64,000 bases of DNA from Capsicum annuum (GCF_002878395.1 NC_061119.1:14661008-14725007), one strand, 5' to 3'. Positions 37,085 to 47,873 are shown, counted from the stretch's first letter. A program made the numbers and translations. Notes: a model not told the origin generated them from the letters alone.

Positions 37085-38053
37085 ATGGTAAAGCATAAAA
37101 CCAATTCTGGCACTGACCGCCATAGGTACTAGATGATGCGCCTTGAGGAGGGACTGGGCGACCTTGAGGGTCTGGTGCGCTAGCAGCCTGAGTCTGGGGA
37201 TGAACATCCTTATTTCCCTGCTTAGCATGTAGACACTTTTTGATTCTATGTCCCAACTTACCACAACCATAACAACCTTTCTGTCTCAACAAATACTCAC
37301 CAAGATGATTCTTACCATACTTAGCACATGGAGGATAATTGGGTTTTCCACTCATACTATTTTGAAATCTGGACATAGAAGTCTTACCCCACTGCTCCTG
37401 TCTAGCTCTGTGAGTAAGAGCACTATCTAAAGATGGGACTGGAATAGATGAACAATTCTGACACTGCGAATGATTCCTCCTCCAAACTTTGTCTTACCAT
37501 ACTTAAACTGCCCTGTTCTAGCCTTCTTATTTCCCCTCACTCTTTCCTTCAACTTTTTTACCTTAATTTGTTGAGCATGAATCATCAGCCTAGCAAGATC
37601 CATGCCACTAATAAGCATGATAGTTCTATACTCCTTGCCTACCAAACCAAATAGTCCTATAAAAAACTTACTCATACTCGCCTTAGGGTCAGCCATCGTA
37701 TCTGGACATACTTAGACAACTGGTTAAACACAAGGCAGTATTCCTTCACTGACATCGAGCCCTACCTTAGGTTCATAAACTCCTCTATCTTAGATTCTCT
37801 AATTTTATGTGGAAAGAACCTGTCTAGAAATCCATCTTGAAACATCTGCTAACTCATAGAAGCTGCATTCTCACCTCTACCATTCTTCCACATAACTACC
37901 CAATCATATGCTACATCCTTCAATCTATAGGATGCCAACTTTACACTCTCCTTTTTAGAAATATGTATAATCTGGATGATCTTTTTCACCTCATCTAAAT
38001 AAAGCTGTAGGTCCTCACCTACTTTTAATCGGTAGAACTCTAGCAAATTTAGT
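37085..38053 (-). pseudogene. E3 gag with intact zinc knuckle, truncated N-terminus
   Basis: The nucleocapsid shows CYGCGKLGHRIKKC, a complete CX2CX4HX4C knuckle and the only intact one in the window. The capsid fragments at 37427-37696 and 37849-38046 carry LMIHAQQIKVKKLKER and GEDLQLYLDEVKKIIQI. Homology to E1 stops at 38053, before the gag start codon. Confidence 0.85.
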
Positions 38054-38945
38054 CGAGGATTATGCCAAGTTTTATGTTAGAGAGTTGGTTAGATTGCACG
38101 GTGTTCCTCTATCCATCATCTTTGATAGAGGTACTCGGTTTACCTCTCACTTTTGGAAATCTTTTCAGAAGGGTCTTGGTACTCAAGTTCACCTCTGTAC
38201 AACCTTTCACCCTCTGACAGATGGCCAGGCAGAGTGGATCATTCGGACCCTTGAGGATATGTAGAGAATATGTGTAGTCAATTTTAAGTGCAGTTAGGAT
38301 GACCATTTGCCTTTGATTGAATTCACGTATAATAACAGCTATTATTCCAGCATTCATATGGCTCCGTTTAAGGCACTTTATGGAAGGAGATATAGATTTC
38401 TAATTGGTTGGTTTGAAGTATGAGAAACTGCTTTGATAGGGCCTAACTTGGTGTTGTTGAATCTTTAAAGAAAGTACAGTTAAATAGGGAGAGGCTTAAG
38501 GCAGCCCAGAGCAGACAAAAATATTATGCAGATGTGAGAAGGAAAGTTCTTGATTTTGAGTCTCAAGAGGTTTGTTAAGAAGGGGAAACTTAGTCCCCGG
38601 TATATTGGCCCTTTCAAAATTATGAACCGTTTTGGAAAGGTGGATTATGAGCTTGAGTTGCCTGCAGACTTAGCATCAGTGCACCTAGTGTTTCATGTCT
38701 CCTTGCTAAAGAAGTGAATTGGTGACCCAGTTGTAGTTGTTCCCTTAGAAAGCGTAGATGATCAGAACATCCTTTCTTACGAAGAGATTCCAGTTGAGAT
38801 CTTTGATCGCCAGATCCGTAGACTAAAGAACAAAGAATTTCCCCTAGTCAAGGTTCTTTGGTAAAATCAGTCCGTTGAGGGAGCCACGTGGGAAGCAGAA
38901 TCAGATATGCGGACCAAGTACCCCCATCTTTTATCTGCAAACTCA
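38054..38945 (+). pseudogene. E4 integrase and chromodomain fragment
   Basis: The frame gives PLSIIFDRGTRFTSHFWKSF with the second catalytic Asp and QAEWIIRTLEDM with the Glu. After stops it gives [14 protein letters not shown] and [20 protein letters not shown]. The chromodomain end reads LKNKEFPLVKVLW, a stop, then NQSVEGATWEAESDM. At least five stops or frameshifts occur. The first catalytic Asp and zinc-binding region are lost at the breakpoint. Confidence 0.85.
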
Positions 38946-39071
38946 GACTCAGCTTCAGGTAACGATCTTCTTAGAATTTCTCATTCACATGCTCAGTTTC
39001 AGCTGCATATCATTCTCATGTCAGTCATGCATTCACAAAACTAGTTCAGTCATGAATCATGTTTCAGACTC

Positions 39072-40201
39072 GGGGCTCATTTGTTTGCACTTAATGAAGA
39101 TCTGAATCTGAATGGTTCAGCCTTCAGATCATTAAGTGCATTTGTATTTTATTAAGATTTTAGCTCTTAATAGGTCTAAATAGGTCTAAATTATTCAGAT
39201 CTAGAATCAAGTCTTAATAGGCCTGAATAGGTATTCTGGTGTTGGATAATATTCACCACCACTCTATTCATAATCATCAGTCACCACCACTAACTACCTC
39301 TACCACCCCCACCATTGTCAACTACCACTCACCATCACCAACCACTTCCACCATGATAGCTACCGTCGACAACAAATATTGCTACTAACTACTATTGTCA
39401 ATCGCTACCGCATCTACTACCGCATCTACTACCTCTATTATTCTAATTATATTCACCGTTACCACCACTGTCAACAGCACCATCATCATGAACCACTATG
39501 GATTAATCCCTACTATTGACTAACTCAACTATCACAATAAGAACCACCGCTAACTACCACTAATACATCACAAACTCTGCACATTCTTTGGCCTCCATCA
39601 CCATTGTCACTAATAATGTCACCTCTACCATCACTTCAACCACTACCATTGCTAAAATTTATTTCTACTAACAACTGTCTTCTCCATCACAACTAACAAC
39701 ATGTCCAACTTGAACCAACACATTATCAAACAATTACACATTTATTTTTCAGCCATCACAATCAACACCTCCAACTACTAACATCAAGAAACATCACATC
39801 ACAACCACCACCACCACCATTATCAACCACCACCATTATAACAGTCACTAAAATACCAACCATCACAACTATTACCACTAACATTACTAATTACTAACAT
39901 CAATCATTGTCACTGTAACCACCATTATAAACCATCTCCACTGTCACGAACAAATATAAATATCTTTTTTCAATAAAATAATAATTTTGGTGTATTAAAT
40001 TACATACTTTTTTAATAGATAATTAGTTTTTTATTTGAATTATATTTTTTATATTATTATATACACATTTTTTTGCACGTTTAAATTTTGAAAAACAAAT
40101 AGTCTTAATCATTCAGTTTTCAAATTTAGAGACAACATCTTAATCATTCAGATGTGAATTCAGATTCAGACCTCTGAATCTTTAAAAAAACAAATGCATC
40201 C
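39072..40201. mobile_element. Non-autonomous TIR element with CAC/ACC-rich interior
   Basis: The left end GGGGCTCATTTGTTTGCACT and the inverse of the right end, GGATGCATTTGTTTTTTTAA, share imperfect terminal inverted repeats, each followed by GATCTGAATCTGAAT-like or GTCTGAATCTGAAT-like motifs. The left subterminal part also forms a hairpin (GCACTTAATGA near 39087 with TCATTAAGTGC near 39130). The insertion lies in the E4 3' spacer. I could not identify a target duplication, so the superfamily is uncertain (hAT-like by its end motif). No protein is encoded. Confidence 0.6.
39250..39960. repeat. Degenerate CAC/ACC/ACT trinucleotide-rich tract
   Basis: About 700 bp composed of variants of ACCACC, ACTACC and ATCACC on the plus strand, poor in G. 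It is too diverged for a microsatellite. It occupies most of the TIR element interior. Confidence 0.75.
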
Positions 40202-40303
40202 TTAGTCATGTAATCATGTATATTCAACATATAATCTCAGTTCCTTAGTGCTTTCAGTTTAATAAGTCTCATTCAAGGACGAATGTTCCCAAGGGGGAGA
40301 TAT

Positions 40304-42776
40304 TATAATACCCCAAAAATCTAAACCAATGCTATAGTCATGTTTCAAGATCATACATAGTACATCATAGTAATTTGAAAGTTTTATGAGTTAGTTTGAT
40401 GTATATCAAGATCTCAAATAGCTCCCAGCTGTTAGACGAATCAAAATATTCTTTACCGATTGAATTTTCGATAGGAATGTTGCTTTAGTCAACTTCAAAT
40501 AAGCTTATCTTTTGTTCTACTCAGAATTTTCTAGCTCAAGACCCACCAAGTTGTAGGAAATTGAATTATCTTACCAACGATATGAATTTTGCCTAAATAC
40601 GATACTCGGGTGAGAAGTTATGACACTTTTATTAAAAGCAGTAGCTCTACGAGTAGCACCGCGTCGCGGTGACCCCAAAAATTATGTTCGTCCTTTTCCA
40701 GTGTGTCATCACGATTGCCACCACGTCATGGCAAGGGGCATTTTTTGCATTTTTCATTTTCCAGTAAGGCATCGCGATAGCGCTGCATCGCGCCAAGGGC
40801 CAAATTGGCGTTTAGTGGGGTACCGCGATGGCGCCGCATCGCGACAAGATTCTAATTTGGAATGGTCCCTTTTCCAGTGGCCCGATGCGATTGCACCACA
40901 TCACATCGGGTGTCAAAATTGGGATTTCTAATTTTCGCAATTTAAATTCCAGGGAATGTTTGGTCCTTTCCCATAGCCCAAAATTCGTCCAAACACGGGA
41001 TTTAAGTTCCAATAGAGCATTATTTGCTTATTATTTCACAAATTATTCAAATTAAAGTAGCCCTCTTTCAAGAACAAAAGCCCTAGCCTTCAAATTTCAA
41101 GATCAAAACTCAAGAATTCACCATCAATTCTCACAAATTCATTAATCCAAGTATGTTAAGTATTCATTCATAGGTCCCTTTCACCCATGGAACCCAAGTA
41201 TCCAATTTTACATTCAAAGTTATGATCTTTACAAGATATTATGATTTTAAATTGTGATTGTAACCATGAACTCCCATAAATTATAATTCTATACCATGTT
41301 TACATGAAATAGTTGTTGTTTATCAAACCCCACATATTTTAATGATGTTATTCGCTGATTTAATTCACAATTAGTGATGTTGATGTTGAATACATGTTAT
41401 TACTACAAGCCATAAACTATTCCTATGATTAGTTTGCACTATGAACATCAAGTGTTTGATGAAATGCCTACAAGAATGAATTTCGTATAGTGTTTTCATA
41501 TTATGCCCTACAAGTCTTAGTACTATATTACTATGATTGCTATCGAATCCTGGGGTTATGAATACCCGAAAATATAGTTGTTTACTTAGTCTTAGTATCT
41601 TCAGAATAGTTTCAGAATATGCTATGAGCATTGCCAGTTTAGTCAGTTATCAAAATCAGTTAATCTTAGCACAGTTCAGTATTCCGAGTCAGTTCAGTTT
41701 GGAGTAAGATTTAGCACCGAACGAACACAGGGATGAGGGCTCATCTGCCAGCTGAGGGTGTAACCTTAGTAGCAGTCCCTGCATTCCAGAACTACGTAGC
41801 CAACATAGGTTGAGATGTTAACCTGCCAGTTGAGGGTTGATCTCATACGGGTACCTGCCAGTTGAGGGTAACCCTTAGTCCTTCGAGACAACAATTTAGT
41901 GAATCCACACAGCCAGTGTTAGTACCGTGGCACGGTACTGACACCCTTCTAACTGGGGTCACAGGTTGGACACCAATTTGCTCATATTGGGGTATGTCAG
42001 TTAGATGATAGCTCCTACAGTCTCAGTCCAGTAATCAGCTCAGCAATTCAATTTCAGTTTACTTGACCATAGCATAAAGATATCAAATATTCAGTTATCA
42101 GATTTCAGTATTTCAGTTTACAAATTATCTTCAGAACATGTTTCATCAGTATTTATAGATTTAATGCATCTTTAGTATTTACAGATTTCATGCATTCTAT
42201 TCAGTATTTCATGTTATTTATTCAGTCAGTTATTATTCATGCACATAAAACCATGCATATCAGCCTACCTTATTTAGCATACCAGTACATTCAAAGTACT
42301 GATCGCATGCACTTTTTTTGCGTTATGATGTATCATATCATAGGTTCGGACGTTCATTTTCGGGATCGCACTTAGACCTTTTAGATTTTCAGTCGTAGCA
42401 GTGGTGAGTCCTCATATTTCGAGGATAGGCTATATTTACTTTCATGATTTCAGTTTAGTAGTTAGTTAGAGTTAATTGGGGCCTGTCCCATCAACTCTTA
42501 TTCAGTTAGTAGAGGCTTTTTAGACTAGTACAGGCAGTCAGTCAGTTTCGTTGTTATTTTATTAGTTTCAGCCAGTTGTTTCCCGCATTTGTTTTCAGAT
42601 TCATGATCCAGTATTGTTTTCAGTTATTTATAATCTTATGACTTATCAGTTGTTCTTCCGCATATGTTATTATATTATTCAGTGCTCACAACAGGTATCA
42701 GCTCATGGGTTAGTTTGTGGTCTCTCAGGGCCGTAAGCACCGTGTGGCGCCCAGGGTGTACTCTTGGGGCATTACA
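40304..42776 (+). repeat. E4 3' LTR
   Basis: Starts TATAATACCCC (TGTAATACCCC expected) after the purine tract and ends GGGGCATTACA. Its 2473 bp is near-identical in length to the E2 LTR. It contains the shared U3 module (40540-40622), a five-unit GC-rich palindromic subrepeat (40655-40915) and a splice-donor-like CAAGTATGT at 41148-41156. Confidence 0.85.
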
Positions 42777-43499
42777 TGAATATTCTCTATTTCAGACTAT
42801 TTTTTTAAATTATTGTTTTATTAAAAAAAATTTAAAGTCTATAAATATATGGTAAGAGAAAAAATTATGGTAAATTAGGAGTTTGTGGAAAATTTAGGAG
42901 AGTGCAATAAATATATTTCGAAACAGGTTACAAGTTATATTTTATGTTTTTTTCCTATTTAATCTACATCTACAATATATTAAAAGTGTGAAAACCTTTA
43001 GAGTGGTTCAGATTTTTTGCCCTTCACTAAAAGACTCTGTGATAGACAAAATTGTCATTTTTTATTTTTTTAATATTTCAAATTTTAAAATTAATAAAAT
43101 AACATAAAGACTCTTAAAATATTCAAAACAAAAAGGCATTTTTTTTCCGTGGCTACATGTAAGGAAAAGTTTGTTTAGCCATTAAAACTTTGAAAAAGAA
43201 TAATGATAGTGCAGAAAAGATATATTCTTATTAGATTTTTACAAAACAAAAATATCAATTAATATTTTACTCGTGAAAACTTCCATAAAATAAAAGCACC
43301 AATTAAAATTTTATTTGTGAAAATTTTCATATTTAAACTTTCAATTAACGTAGGGTCCTCTTTCGCTTCCCGGAGTTTATCAGTATTTTCTAGGTTAGGG
43401 CCATTATTATTTTGGTATAGTATTTTTTTTTCAATTTTAGGAGTCTTTTTTGGGTTTACAGTTTTTTTTTTAGGTTATAAAAACTTTGTGAGGGTAGTT

Positions 43500-44130
43500 T
43501 TTTTTGATTGAGTAATTTTGTGGTTCTTAGGTTCCAACTTTTTTTTCCTATTACCTTGTAAGTATTTGTTATTAGATATCCAATGAAATTTTGTGGTTTC
43601 TATTACATTATTCTTATTTTTTCTTTTATGTTAATTTTATTAATCATTAACAATAATGGTTTATGTTTGTAAGTAGCTTTTGTTGTTGAGTCTCTTACAT
43701 GATTTTTTTTATTTAATTTTTTAGATTACAAATTTACTTTTCTATTACACTGATTTTATTGATCACGAGTACCCAAAACATCTTCTTATATTTGTAAGTA
43801 ACTTTTGTTATTGAATCTGCAACAGAACTTTATGGTTTCTAGGTTTCAGATTTTATTTTCTATTACATTAGGTTTATCATCAAGAATAATAAAATATCTT
43901 TTTGTGTTTGTAAGTAGCTTTCGACATTGAATCTCTAATGTAACTTTGTGCATCATTTATCACATTTCCTTTAATTTTTATTATACTGAATTTATTGATC
44001 ACAAATAACAAGCTTTCATTATTAAGTAACATTGCAGTTCCTAGATTTCAAAATTTTGATTCTGTTTTGTTGATTTTGTTGATCATAAATAACAAATAAT
44101 TTTTTTATTATATTTGTAAGTAGCTTTTGT
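43500..44130. repeat. Diverged tandem repeat, units about 113-125 bp
   Basis: A landmark TTTGTAAGTAGCTTTTGTT recurs near 43553 (partial), 43666, 43791, 43907 and 44113. Between them lie TTCTATTACA and TTTTATTGATCA blocks. The last interval is about 206 bp, consistent with a lost landmark. The tract is T-rich and has no coding frame. Confidence 0.65.
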
Positions 44131-44547
44131 TTGATAAAACAGACTATTAATTTGATTATGCAAAAAAAAAAAAAAAACTAAAAGAGAATTATAGATGAAA
44201 AAACTATGGGACTTGTGGAGAGTCCAAAGGGACTCACAACATTCCCCCATTCCAATTACAAATTGAATTTAAGTTTACCTATGAGAAAATTCCTAAAAGC
44301 TAAGTTTAATTATGAAACAAAACTTATAAGTAAATTATCACCTTAAATTAATTGAAATAGGTAAAAGAATCTAAATATTACATATAGATATAAAGTGTGA
44401 TGGAAAAGTTCACCGTAGTTTAGTTAATTTTGTATTTAAAATTGAACAATTATTAGGTTCATAAATTTGTTTCCACGGGAATAACGGAAAAAAAAGTAAA
44501 TTGGTTATAGTTTAGTATTGATCTAATTGATAAAATGTATTTAAAGT

Positions 44548-44654
44548 GCACAAGTACAAGTACAACATACCCAGTGTATTATCACATAGTAGGATATGGG
44601 GAGGATAGCGTGTATGCAAATGATACCATTACCTCATGTGAAGTAGAGAGACTG
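44548..44654 (-). mobile_element. SINE (TS-like), 5' truncated
   Basis: The minus strand reads GTAGAGAG...CTCCCCATATCC...ACTGGGTATGTTGTACTTGT, the 3' half of a Solanaceae TS-like SINE. It is bounded by a perfect 12-bp target duplication TGTATTTAAAGT (44536-44547 and 44655-44666), proving insertion by target-primed reverse transcription. Confidence 0.85.
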
Positions 44655-45126
44655 TGTATTTAAAGTATACATCAAGTGAAAATCTTGTTTAGTTATATTG
44701 TGATGGTGAAACGTATGGTAATAAAGTTTTGATAAGTATTTTTTCTATTAAAATGATTTAAATATCCTCAAAATTATTTACCTTAATAAGGACCTGAGTT
44801 TTGCTAAATTTTAAATTTCAAATTAATTCATATATAAAATTATTTATTCCCATTTACTTTTAATATAACATTCATTATTAGAAAAGGCTACTTTGATAAA
44901 AGGTGATTATTTTATGATAAACTAAAATATAATCAAATTTTATATTTTACAAACACAAATGAATATTAAAATGTAAAGAAGATGGGGTGATTTACTATCG
45001 CAAAAACTTAACAATTTCAATTCAATAGCACAATATGATCGTAAAATAAGACTAAATTTACTTTTTGGTTAAACAAAAAAAAGATCAAATTGAATTAAGT
45101 ACCATTTGTAAAGAGTAGAAGAGATG

Positions 45127-45417
45127 TTATATAAGATACAACAACTGGCCTATAGGCATATGATTGGCAATGTTTAGCAACCCCATGACCACCACTAACA
45201 TCACCGATATGGTAACCCCACCAACTAAACCACTGGACCAGCCGGCGATGGAATCTACCATGGAAGAATACATCCCACTGAAATGTCCTCTCCGATAAAA
45301 AGCTGAATTAAACAAAGGTCTGCATGGTGGGACATGGTTCATCTTAGGAAGATTCCTCTCAGTTAGACGTTGGGAGCCAAATTTTGCTCCACAAAGCTCA
45401 ACAATTACACACAACAA
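45127..45417 (-). CDS. Unassigned 96-residue ORF with possible membrane segment
   Basis: An open frame whose base composition is richer in GC than its surroundings. It starts MLCVIVELCGAKFGSQ and has one hydrophobic stretch near residues 68-84 (GGVTISVMLVVVMGLLN). I recognise no family. It lies just outside the GC-rich end of the hAT element and has no visible promoter or neighbour in the same frame. It may be an exon or captured gene fragment rather than a complete gene. Confidence 0.25.
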   Translation of the reverse strand: MLCVIVELCGAKFGSQRLTERNLPKMNHVPPCRPLFNSAFYRRGHFSGMYSSMVDSIAGWSSGLVGGVTISVMLVVVMGLLNIANHMPIGQLLYLI

Positions 45418-45589
45418 TCTGGGATCGACAGTCCCAACAAAAGCTGTTAAGCGGACCGGGCCGGGTCAACCCGGAACCGGCCTGTTAAATTTATCCGGGT
45501 TGTGGATCGGGTCGGGTTCGGGTTGGGTTAAGTGGTAACCCGATCCACTTAACCCAACTCGGTTAAAAATCCAGTCAAATCCGGTCAAA

Positions 45590-45937
45590 AAAAATAAAAA
45601 AATTTCAATGTACATTATATATACTCACTTATATACATTTTAAATATGTTAAACAATATATATATACACTATATATATAGTATATATTACATTAGAATTT
45701 AAAAAAAAAAATATATATATATATATACACAATTACACATATATACTCACCATTCAATGTATATGTACTACTTTAAAGTTTAAATAAAATATGCTACAAT
45801 ATATATATATATATATATACTAATTTATAAAACATATACACATGTATACGTTAAATATACATGTCTATAAAAGATATATTCACATATATACGCTCTATTC
45901 AATGTATATGTACTACTTTAAATAAAATATACTACAA

Positions 45938-45981
<44 letters not shown>

Positions 45982-46125
45982 TATATTAATTTATAAAACA
46001 TATACACATGTATACGTTAAATATACACGTCTATAAAAGATATATACACATATATACGCACCATTCAATGTATATATACTACTTTAAATAAAATATACTA
46101 CAATATATATACATTACAATACATA
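45590..46125. repeat. AT-rich tandem array, left part (three units)
   Basis: Units are marked by ATTCAATGTATATGTACTAC near 45752, 45897 and 46063 (spacing 145 and 166 bp), each followed by TTTAAATAAAATATACTACA and a variable TA run. It is one array with 48997-49730, split by the Helitron candidate. Confidence 0.8.
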
Positions 46126-46375
46126 TCTATATCTATAATATATTAAAAGCATGAAGACCCGTAGAAAAATGATTTGAACTTTTTGCCCTTTATTAAAAGT
46201 CTATGTTTTATACAAAATTGCCTTTTCACCTTTTCTCCTAATTATTATTTGAAAAGTCTAAATTAAAGTTTCTGAATCATACTAGGATTTCTTTTATCAC
46301 TTTAGTAATAGGGTTTGTTTAACCAATTAAGGAATATTTCTTAAGTTTTGTCTCTTTTTATTTAATCACTTTGTT

Positions 46376-46480
46376 AAGGTTTATGGTTACGCTACAGAGA
46401 ATTCTGGTGCGTTGAAGCGTGGTCTTCAATTCGTCGAAGGCACCGTTAAGACCGTGATTGGTGCTGTCGATGATATAAGA
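46376..46480 (+). pseudogene. REF/SRPP-like gene fragment (one exon piece)
   Basis: The plus frame gives KVYGYATENSGALKRG then LQFVEGTVKTVIGAVDD, about 35 residues. This resembles the conserved centre of rubber elongation factor/small rubber particle proteins (lipid-droplet-associated, stress-related). An ENSGPLKPGV...VEGTVKTV.GPVY pattern is typical of that family; here Pro residues are changed to Ala and Arg. No start codon or flanking exon is seen. Its place inside the Helitron candidate suggests transposon capture. Confidence 0.65.
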
Positions 46481-46639
46481 TTATATTGCAATTCTAGCTT
46501 CAATTAAGATTATAAACTTTTCAAACTGTAGTCAAGTTAAATTATTTTGACTTTTGATAGTTCTCGCAAATAGTCACAATTTTGGTGTAGGAACACAGTC
46601 TCACAGACGACATCCTGTTGACATAATTTATGTATGGAG

Positions 46640-46735
46640 GAAGGTCCCGTCTTCAGTAAATGTAGTAGCATGCATGGCTAGCATATCTACTACCATGTTT
46701 CTCTCCCTATAATAGTGAGAGACTTGAACAATTTT
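46640..46735 (-). pseudogene. LINE-type RNase H fragment
   Basis: The minus frame gives VSHYYRERNMVVDMLAMHAT. This resembles the C-terminal RNase H of plant non-LTR retrotransposons, where the pattern H.YRE.N..AD.LA is typical. It is about 35 residues long and isolated. Confidence 0.5.
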
Positions 46736-46760
46736 GGTTTGTAATTTCTCAATATTTAAT

Positions 46761-47790
46761 CAACTCAATGGTTTAGTTTAGTCTTTTTAGATTTTGTTCT
46801 TTTTAAATAATATGATTATTTTATAGTTTACATATGTTAATTAAGGATACGATAGCTAAGAAATCAACTCAACATATTAGCTAAATATGCAATTGATGAT
46901 TTACTTGATATAATAGTCGAGAAATCAACTCTACATAGTAGCTAGGCGTGCAATTGATGATTTGGTTGTTTCTTATTTTTCAGAGAGCCAGATGTGCACC
47001 TTTTTTTTACCTTGCTTGATCAAAGGCCTTGGTTAGAGTTGAATGCAAAGAAAGGTTTGAACTTTTTTTTTATTTTCATAATAGTTAGAGATATTTGTTG
47101 GTATCTCGTGCCTTGAGCCGGGGGTCTATCGGAAACAACCTTTCTACTTCATCAGAGGTAGAGGTATGGACTGCGTACATCTTACCCCCCAGACCCCACT
47201 AGATGGGAATACACTGGGTTTGTTGTTGTTGTAGTAGTTAGAGATATTTGTCTATAATTTGTTACTACTTTTTGTCATAATCGTTTATATTTTCATATCA
47301 ATTACATTTGAATAAGGTATTCTCAAAGTACAAACTAAATTACAATAATTATTTTATAAAACTATCACCAGACTAGATATTAACCTCATTATTCCAAATT
47401 CTTAGGTAACTTATGCCAAATAAAGAATTTTAGTTTTGAGCATTGCTTGATTCCTTGATACTTCATTACTTCTGTTATTTGGTATATTTGAAATTGCAGA
47501 TTGTGTAATAAATATATGTGAGTAGACAATAGGTCTTCTTTTCCTATTTTTGTGGCTCGATAGCCATGATTTTGATAGGCATTAGTGCACTATCCAAAAA
47601 TTAGTAAAATGTTTGGCAACTCAATAGTTTAGTTTACTTTTTTAGATTTTATTATTTTTGAATTATATAATTATTCTATAATTTACATAAGTTAATTAAG
47701 GATTTAATTGTTGAGAAATTAGCTTGACATAATAGCTAGATGTGCAAATGACGGTCTGCTTGATATGAAAGTCAAGAAATCAACTTTGAG
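46761..47790. repeat. Internal duplication, copies about 856 bp apart
   Basis: CAACTCAATGGTTTAGTTTA at 46761 and CAACTCAATAGTTTAGTTTA at 47617 each begin about 170-220 bp of similar sequence. Both continue through GTTAATTAAGGAT and the GAAATCAACT...TAGCTA...TGCAA blocks. The left copy has an extra 66-bp tandem unit (AGAAATCAACTC repeated near 46859 and 46920). Confidence 0.7.
47099..47234 (+). mobile_element. SINE (TS-like), 5' truncated
   Basis: Carries GGGGGTCTATCGGAAACAAC, then CTGCGTACATCTTACC, CCAGACCCCACTAGATGGGA and a TTG-repeat tail, the 3' part of the TS-type Solanaceae SINE. It is flanked by a perfect 17-bp duplication TAGTTAGAGATATTTGT (47082-47098 and 47235-47251). It lies inside the Helitron candidate. 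Confidence 0.9.
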
Positions 47791-47873
47791 GTAGGAGTAA
47801 GGTTTGCATACACTCTACCTTCCCCAAACCCCACATCGTGGGACTACACTTGATATGATATTGTTATTATTTA
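47786..47873 (+). mobile_element. SINE (TS-like) 3' fragment
   Basis: GAGGTAGGAGTAAGGTTTGC, then CCCCAAACCCCACATCGTGG and ACTACACTTGATATG with a degenerate TTG/TTA tail. It is more diverged than the copy at 47099 and has no clear target duplication. Confidence 0.7.

Larger units (their letters stand above)
32431..38053 (-). mobile_element. Chromodomain gypsy retrotransposon E3 (truncated in gag)
   Basis: The LTR shared with E2 is at about 32431-33421. Then come the purine tract (33422-33436) and pol and gag up to 38053, where the sequence switches to the opposite-strand integrase of E4. The 5' LTR, primer site and gag N-terminus are lost. Nucleotide similarity to E1 is very high across pol, higher than to E2, so E1 and E3 are the closer pair. 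Confidence 0.85.
38054..42776 (+). mobile_element. Chromodomain gypsy retrotransposon E4 (3' half)
   Basis: Begins inside integrase (EDYAKFYVRELVRLHGVPLS), continues to the chromodomain (about 38940), a 3' spacer interrupted by a TIR element, a polypurine tract (AAGGGGGAGATAT at 40291-40303) and the LTR. Everything upstream of the integrase core is missing. It has the opposite orientation to E1-E3. Confidence 0.85.
42777..45126. other. AT-rich intergenic DNA with repeat fragments
   Basis: Contains a Helitron-like 5' end near 42963 (TCTACATCTACAATATATTA), similar to the one at 46126 but without a matching 3' end. It also contains a diverged tandem repeat (43500-44130) and a SINE (44548-44654). 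No credible gene is seen. Confidence 0.6.

Noticed and set aside
40620..41055. Open frames on both strands in the E4 LTR
   Set aside because: They arise from the GC-rich subrepeats, which lack stop codons; not protein-like.
44150..44240. Poly-A run near 44162 as a LINE or SINE tail
   Set aside because: No upstream element sequence or target duplication fits it.
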